From positions 1-25,510 of IMG/VR virus record IMGVR_UViG_3300023180_006811: DNA of 25,510 bases. One strand, given 5' to 3'. The DNA comes from a virus. Of this stretch, positions 21,008 to 25,510 are shown piece by piece. How positions within the stretch are numbered: the stretch's first letter is position 1; each line of letters opens with the position of its first letter. Both the position numbers and the translations under genes were made by a program. The notes beneath the pieces are model-generated. The model saw only the letters and a program-made list of their open reading frames with translations. It was not told the DNA's origin and ran no database searches.

Positions 21008-22981
21008 TCAGAAAGTTACTTCGCACGAATCATTTGAACAAAATTTCGTACCAGCACCGCCCTCATTAGTATCAAAACGCTGGACCGGTGTAATCTTTGC
21101 TGTCATCTCATCAAACTGCTCTTTGGTGATTGGCTCGTATGGTGCCTGCTCATAGCCGGTCTCCTCGTAACGAAGGAAAGAAACAGCCTTCAAGCGAGAC
21201 TCATACATCTCTAAGGCACTCTTGATATCCTCTGCTTCATCTGGCTTGAAAGTCACAGTAATGGAAACAGAGTTATCAGCCCAGTAATACTGGTATTGAG
21301 CAGCAATCTCTAACTGCTCCCAGATAGAGATATCTTTCTTGCTCTTCTTGAAGTATGGCTCATGCACAGGGAACTCCACACACATAGTGTTTGGTGAGTA
21401 CTTATCTACCTCTATATTATACCCTGCATTTGCGAGCGTGTCAAGCAATTGTGAGTCTGAGCCAAAACGAATTCTACGAATGTAATACTCTGACTCTGGG
21501 AAGTGAATACCAGGAGTAGAGCCGTTCAACAAAGATACAGTTCCTGATGGCTTGATAGAAGTCATGCGAACAGACTTTGGAATACAAAGCCAGTTTGAAT
21601 ACATATCATCAAGTTGCTTGATGTACTTATAAGCCGCATTACACCACTTATAAACCTCACGACGACCAAACTTATTGAAAGCCTGAACAACACCAGATTG
21701 AGAAAGTCCAATACGACGGTTCTTGAGCATCTTTGCGTTGGTCTCTGGCCAATGAGTATTAGAAAGAGTAATTGTCTTACCATAAAGATAAGCAATCTTC
21801 AAAGTCTTACAGTAGTCCTCATAATCCTCGTGCTTTGCTGGAAAAGTCTCAACAAGGCAACACAACTCGGCATCTTCTAACTGCTGCTCAACGCAAGGAT
21901 TGAAACCGGCAACGTTGATGTCATCATAACGCTTTGGATCCTTGAAGCGACCACGGGTTCTGGCGTTGTTTAGCCAGATATACCCAGGCTCGCCATTCTT
22001 CTGGCTTTGCTCTGCGTGCCAAGTATAATCCATACCAACAACAGCATTGAAGGAGTTATTTGAACCCCAGCGATGATGATAAAGTTTTTCTTGATCGTTC
22101 TTCATCTGAAGGTATTCACGATCATCGTATGCTCCCATAGCAAGAGCAGCCGAGCGGCGAACATTACCAGCAACAACACAACGACCAATAAGATTCTCTG
22201 TATCAACAATGTCTACCGAAGTAATGGTATCGCCAATCTTATCGCTAAAAAGAGCAGTAAGATTCTCGTGTAGTTCTAACAGAGGACCGTGACCAGAAGA
22301 TGTCCCGCCAAAGCCGCGAATAGGCTCCCCAGCACCACGAATAGCAGAGTAATCAAATCTAGGGACCTTTCCGCCAAGAAAGAATCCATCCAAGAGAATA
22401 TGTACCGAATCAACCCAGCCCTCCCTAGAATCATCAATAACAAGCGTGTCATTGGTGTATTTTGGCTCTTTGATAGTAATGGTTCCTGCACCCTCGGTAT
22501 CAAAACCAACACCGATGCCGACCATAAGAGCATCCATCATCCAAGCAAAGAGATAACCACCCTTTGTAGCAATGTCTCTGGTGGATCTAAAAGCACAATT
22601 GAAAAGACCGGCAGCAGTACGCTCCTCAACAAACTTGGTGCCCATCATCCAAAGACCACGACCCGGAGGAGTCCACTTTAGATTGAACAAGCGATCATAA
22701 GCATCTTTTGCTGTTGCTTGTGCTTTAGCGTCATTCCACTCTAAACCTAGGTGATAAACATGCTGTTTCTGCATGTCAAACATAGCATCAATAACACGGC
22801 GACAAGTTTGCCACCACTCTTCGGTGCCCTCAACGCCTGTTTCGAATTCACTCAACCTACGGGCGTATGTCCGCTTAAACGTAACATATCCCAAAGGACC
22901 CCAAGGCACTTCACGGTCCTTATAAGGCTCAATAAACGCATCTGAAAGTTTGAAACGTCTAATATTACTATGTGATCTCAT
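21008..22981 (-). CDS. nrdJ: Adenosylcobalamin-dependent ribonucleoside-triphosphate reductase (class II)
   Basis: A 657-residue class II reductase that makes dNTPs from ribonucleotides with coenzyme B12. Visible: NCAFRS near 127 (redox Cys), FNPCVEQQ near 359 with the radical Cys and Glu, a second catalytic-pair region with CC at about 373, PSGTVSLLNGSTPGIH (phosphate-binding loop), and a C-terminal CSNDSC (648-653). The last pair matches the shuttle cysteines, spaced five apart, of the Lactobacillus-type monomeric enzyme (739 residues). No ATP-cone is evident, so allosteric control may be reduced. It starts at ATG 22981, one base after the helicase stop, with AGAGAGG upstream. B12 dependence means the host must make or import cobalamin. 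It is the main dNTP source of this replication set. Confidence 0.95.
   Translation of the reverse strand: MRSHSNIRRFKLSDAFIEPYKDREVPWGPLGYVTFKRTYARRLSEFETGVEGTEEWWQTCRRVIDAMFDMQKQHVYHLGLEWNDAKAQATAKDAYDRLFNLKWTPPGRGLWMMGTKFVEERTAAGLFNCAFRSTRDIATKGGYLFAWMMDALMVGIGVGFDTEGAGTITIKEPKYTNDTLVIDDSREGWVDSVHILLDGFFLGGKVPRFDYSAIRGAGEPIRGFGGTSSGHGPLLELHENLTALFSDKIGDTITSVDIVDTENLIGRCVVAGNVRRSAALAMGAYDDREYLQMKNDQEKLYHHRWGSNNSFNAVVGMDYTWHAEQSQKNGEPGYIWLNNARTRGRFKDPKRYDDINVAGFNPCVEQQLEDAELCCLVETFPAKHEDYEDYCKTLKIAYLYGKTITLSNTHWPETNAKMLKNRRIGLSQSGVVQAFNKFGRREVYKWCNAAYKYIKQLDDMYSNWLCIPKSVRMTSIKPSGTVSLLNGSTPGIHFPESEYYIRRIRFGSDSQLLDTLANAGYNIEVDKYSPNTMCVEFPVHEPYFKKSKKDISIWEQLEIAAQYQYYWADNSVSITVTFKPDEAEDIKSALEMYESRLKAVSFLRYEETGYEQAPYEPITKEQFDEMTAKITPVQRFDTNEGGAGTKFCSNDSCEVTF
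21416..21444 (-). promoter_or_regulatory. Perfect-consensus candidate promoter inside nrdJ
   Basis: Minus-strand TTGACA (21444-21439), 17-nt spacer, TATAAT (21421-21416): 12 of 12 bases at ideal spacing, in the codons for LDTLANAGYN. It lies about 555 nt ahead of the HNH gene and could give HNH its own transcript. No extended -10; it may be coincidence. Confidence 0.5.
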
Positions 22982-22982
22982 T

Positions 22983-24365
22983 TTATTTTCCTCTCTTGGA
23001 TCTTAACTTGGTGTATTTATTTTTTAGTAGTTCACTTTGTTCTTTCGGTCCCAATGTTACAGGGTTTGTAACAACATTGTTGGTAGTTTGCATCTGCTTT
23101 GGTAGGATTTTGATGCTCACGTTTGATGTGTCCATATGAATAGGCATTACAATTCCATCAGGACCATTACGATTTTTAGCAATAAAAATCTTACCAGTGT
23201 TCTTCTGCTTATCTTCAATCGTTCTTGAAACAGACATGATGAAATCTGCTACGAAGCACTTGTTGAATGCTTCCGAGATTTGCTCCATTGTAATTACTTC
23301 TGCATTCAACCCCGAACGATTAGTTTGAGATGCGGTCCAGATAGGACAGGCAAACTCATTAGAGATGCCACGCAACTCTTCATAAATAGATTCTAGTTCG
23401 TTTCTTTTCTCTTTTCTTACAACAACTGGCTTTAAAAGATCGCCGTAATCTACGATTACCATACCGGGCTTGATGCCCCTTTTAACTAGTCTCGCGAGAT
23501 GCGATCTGATAGTATTAGAAGATGCCGATTTTGTTGGATATTCTTTGATAATTAGCGATCCTTCAAGGTCCTTTACAGTATCATAAATTTCATCTTTGAA
23601 GTTGATAATATCAGAAAGTGGATAACCAGTCAAACAACTATCATAACGACTAGCAACAACAGTATCTTGTAACTCCAAGGTGTAATGAACAACGGTTTTT
23701 CCTTCTTTTAGGGCTTGGGCTCCAAGATGAACAAGAACCATTGATTTACCAGCACCAGTAGGAGCAACAACCACACCCAACTCGTTTTTACCCAGTCCTC
23801 CTCCTGTAATCTTGTCCATGTCGCCCCAGCCGGTTGTGACAGGATTACGATGCTTAGGAATAAAACGACGCTCAAAATCTGCAAGATAATCATAACCAAA
23901 ATTGTTGTCCGAGCCTAATTTCAGGGCATCATTGATAGTTTTTGAAATCTCATCAAAAGAACAAGTCTGAAGAAGCCCAACAGACTTCAACATTGCTTCT
24001 TTTAGTTTTTGCTTTCTACAAAAATCAAGTGACTGTTCTTTGATAAACTCTACATCTGTAATCTCTCTTTTATGAATCTTATAAAAATAATCTTTTACTT
24101 GTGTTTGGATTACATCATCTTCACTCTCAAGTTCAGTTTTTAGAATAGTAGCAATCGCCTCAACTGAAGGATGACGATCATACTTTGATCTATAAGAAAT
24201 AACTTTATCAACAAAAATACGAAGATACTGAAGATCAAGAAAGTTGAGATCTAAAACTTCTGTAATCTGATCTGCAAAAGGGCGGTCCTCAAAGATAAGT
24301 TGAACCAAACCCTCTTGAAAGGCTTTTCCGTATTTGCTGAAACTTGCAACATCACTATTACTCAT
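22983..24365 (-). CDS. dnaB: DnaB-family replicative helicase
   Basis: A 460-residue RecA-fold helicase that unwinds DNA ahead of PolIII alpha. The N-terminal about 170 residues are helical (collar/primase-contact region). Walker A APTGAGKS lies near 200, a strand YTLELQD follows, Walker B VIVDYGD lies near 303, and WTASQTNRSG (sensor/motif 4) comes next. The C terminus has a basic tail with KLRSKRGK. Length equals E. coli DnaB (471). ATG 24365 has GAGGTGAA directly upstream. It is the first gene of the promoter at 24386-24415 and is followed by nrdJ with only one base between them. No separate primase was recognised in the window. Confidence 0.95.
   Translation of the reverse strand: MSNSDVASFSKYGKAFQEGLVQLIFEDRPFADQITEVLDLNFLDLQYLRIFVDKVISYRSKYDRHPSVEAIATILKTELESEDDVIQTQVKDYFYKIHKREITDVEFIKEQSLDFCRKQKLKEAMLKSVGLLQTCSFDEISKTINDALKLGSDNNFGYDYLADFERRFIPKHRNPVTTGWGDMDKITGGGLGKNELGVVVAPTGAGKSMVLVHLGAQALKEGKTVVHYTLELQDTVVASRYDSCLTGYPLSDIINFKDEIYDTVKDLEGSLIIKEYPTKSASSNTIRSHLARLVKRGIKPGMVIVDYGDLLKPVVVRKEKRNELESIYEELRGISNEFACPIWTASQTNRSGLNAEVITMEQISEAFNKCFVADFIMSVSRTIEDKQKNTGKIFIAKNRNGPDGIVMPIHMDTSNVSIKILPKQMQTTNNVVTNPVTLGPKEQSELLKNKYTKLRSKRGK
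23605..23633 (-). promoter_or_regulatory. Possible intragenic promoter in dnaB ahead of nrdJ
   Basis: Minus-strand TTGACT (23633-23628), 17-nt spacer, TATTAT (23610-23605) with extended -10 TGA. Ten of twelve bases match. It lies about 620 nt ahead of nrdJ, in coding sequence. Confidence 0.33.
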
Positions 24366-24385
24366 TTCACCTCTCTAGTTTTATT

Positions 24386-24415
24386 ATTATAGCAGATCTT
24401 TTGAGCAGAAGTCAA
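24386..24415 (-). promoter_or_regulatory. Strong promoter for dnaB-nrdJ
   Basis: Minus-strand TTGACT (24415-24410), 18-nt spacer, TATAAT (24391-24386), extended -10 TGC. It sits in the 60-nt gap after the exonuclease gene and about 20 nt ahead of the dnaB start. Confidence 0.77.
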
Positions 24416-24417
24416 GG

Positions 24418-24447
24418 AAAAAATGCTATTCACGATTTTCACGCGAA
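24418..24447 (-). terminator. Weak terminator at the end of the exonuclease gene
   Basis: On the minus strand TTCGCG (24447-24442) pairs with CGTGAA (24434-24429), one G-T pair, 7-nt loop. Five nt later follows a six-T run (24423-24418). It overlaps the last codons of the exonuclease and stands just before the dnaB promoter. Confidence 0.45.
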
Positions 24448-25388
24448 ATACGATTCAAGTTGGTTCGGAGGTCTTCCCAGTTCAACTCGCCAAAGCCATC
24501 CTCACGCATCATACGGATGATTTCTGTCTTATTGTAAGAAAAGTCAAAGTTTTCTACTGCGTCCTGAACAAAGATTTTTGATTGAACAGACATCTGCGGA
24601 GCATACAACTGCATCATCTTATAGTTATGCTCTACGATGTGCTTGTTCTCTGAAACATTCTTATAGAACTTTACCTTATCTGCAACATTATCACAGAAAT
24701 CAACAACCTCGTCAATAGAATAAGTTTTATCAGTAGAGAGGAAATTAAGACGCTTTGCTACGGTAGCAAAACCAGCACCACGAATACCTGGAAGATTATC
24801 GGAGGAATCACCGATAATAGCCCTTGCGAGAGCCATATTAGTAGGATGAATACCAGTCTGCTCTACAATACGCTGCTTATTGAGGATCTCATTCTTTACT
24901 GGTCTCAAAAGGACGGTCTCCTCATCACATAACTGCATAAAGTCTTTATCATTAGAAACAATAATCTTCTGCCAGCCCTTATAATAGGGCATAGTGGTCA
25001 GATACGAGATAACATCGTCTGCCTCAATCTCTGGTATGATCGTCTGAATAATGGGCATCTGGTTAAGATACTCCATAAGGCGGGCTTGCTGCCACATCTT
25101 ATTTTCTCTTGCTTCCTCATCTGAAAGGTTGTGATAAGCACGATTTAGTTTTAGCGGCTTCCTGCCATCCTTATAGTTTTTGTCCATCTTCTTTCGCTTC
25201 GCAGAGCCATTAGGACCATCCCAAATAACAGCAATCTGATCGGGTCTTGTCTCTCTTACAAGTTTCTGTAAGATCTTGATAAAACCTTTGATACCGCCAA
25301 TCGGCTGTCCGTGATGACTGATGCTGGGATCAACTATGTGCGCCCGAAGATAGGCATTCAAACCGTCAAGGATTAGTATTCTTTTCAT
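24426..25388 (-). CDS. 5'-3' exonuclease / flap nuclease (PolA N-terminal domain family)
   Basis: A 320-residue metal-dependent nuclease of the FEN/T4 RNase H/PolA 5'-nuclease family, used to remove RNA primers and flaps. Acidic motifs: LILDGLNAYLRA (Asp8), VIWDGPNGSAKRK, EIEADDVISYL near 120, VSNDKDFMQL near 144, IGDSSDNLPGIRGAG near 190 with the helix-hairpin-helix. A basic helical stretch (about 65-95) forms the arch. Length matches RNase H of T4 (305). ATG 25388 overlaps the stop of the preceding gene (ATGA) and follows AGGAGG. Without a polymerase I domain it is a stand-alone Okazaki-fragment processor. Confidence 0.94.
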   Translation of the reverse strand: MKRILILDGLNAYLRAHIVDPSISHHGQPIGGIKGFIKILQKLVRETRPDQIAVIWDGPNGSAKRKKMDKNYKDGRKPLKLNRAYHNLSDEEARENKMWQQARLMEYLNQMPIIQTIIPEIEADDVISYLTTMPYYKGWQKIIVSNDKDFMQLCDEETVLLRPVKNEILNKQRIVEQTGIHPTNMALARAIIGDSSDNLPGIRGAGFATVAKRLNFLSTDKTYSIDEVVDFCDNVADKVKFYKNVSENKHIVEHNYKMMQLYAPQMSVQSKIFVQDAVENFDFSYNKTEIIRMMREDGFGELNWEDLRTNLNRISRENRE

Positions 25389-25510
25389 TCTTTATATCCT
25401 CCTTCGTGTAATCTTGAACCTCCCGGTAAAACCGCACAACGATAAGAATAAATCCTTTCGCCGTCTTCTTCTCTCATCATAATTGGATCTCCAAAAATAA
25501 GATGTTTTCC
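25385..25510 (-). CDS. C-terminal fragment of an unknown protein (runs off the window)
   Basis: A frame open from the right edge encodes 41 residues ending at TGA 25387-25385, beginning GKHLIFGDPIMMREEDGE and closing LHEGGYKE. Its stop overlaps the exonuclease ATG (ATGA) and its last codons contain that gene's AGGAGG site, the same coupling as elsewhere. The start is outside the window. No motif is recognised. Confidence 0.6.
   Translation of the reverse strand, partial: GKHLIFGDPIMMREEDGERIYSYRCAVLPGGSRLHEGGYKE

Overview
The window looks like part of a tailed-phage (Caudoviricetes) genome, probably a large virus of a marine or aquatic Gram-negative host. Every supported gene lies on the minus strand. 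Genes are packed with ATGA, TTGA or TAATG overlaps, and GTG/TTG starts are common. The gene set is a viral replication and nucleotide-supply set with an endolysin and a phage-type GroES. It replicates with a bacterial-type DNA polymerase III alpha subunit rather than a T4-like family B polymerase. No virion structural gene is certain here, so the phage assignment is an inference from gene content and layout. A bacterial island or phage-plasmid is not strictly excluded.

Layout, reading 5'->3' along the minus strand (right to left): the tail of an unknown ORF, then a 5'-3' exonuclease. A weak terminator and a strong promoter (TTGACT-18-TATAAT) follow. Next come a DnaB-type helicase, a B12-dependent ribonucleotide reductase, and a 146-base gap with repeats and a hairpin. 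After it lie an HNH endonuclease whose 3' end holds another promoter, GroES, an amidase endolysin, a secreted acidic protein and a PilY1-like protein. ThyX, a class II aldolase-like enzyme and two unknown genes follow, then DNA polymerase III alpha, a 57-residue Cys-pair protein overlapping the polymerase end, a J-domain protein and a short PurA. A promoter (TTGACT-17-TAAGAT) precedes a small helical protein, dUTPase, a likely acquired adenine-methyltransferase cassette, a phage Dam-type methyltransferase, a zinc protein, a thioredoxin-like protein and an IMPDH/GMP-reductase family enzyme. The left end has two small putative regulators (one a sigma region 4 module), a Met/Asp-repeat acidic protein, a terminator fused to a perfect promoter, a membrane protein and the start of one more gene.

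How it may work together: exonuclease, helicase and PolIII alpha form a replication set. NrdJ, ThyX, dUTPase, PurA and the IMPDH/GMPR enzyme reshape nucleotide pools, with a possible GMP->IMP->adenylosuccinate route. The thioredoxin could feed NrdJ. GroES and the J-domain protein would redirect host chaperones. The endolysin handles lysis. The most unusual block is the PilY1-like tip-adhesin homologue directly behind a secreted acidic protein and the endolysin.

Promoters were found by reading for TTGAC-type -35 boxes. Nine -35/-10 pairs stand out, most with an extended -10 (TGn), and several lie inside genes. No tRNA, CRISPR array, IS element or attachment site was recognised.
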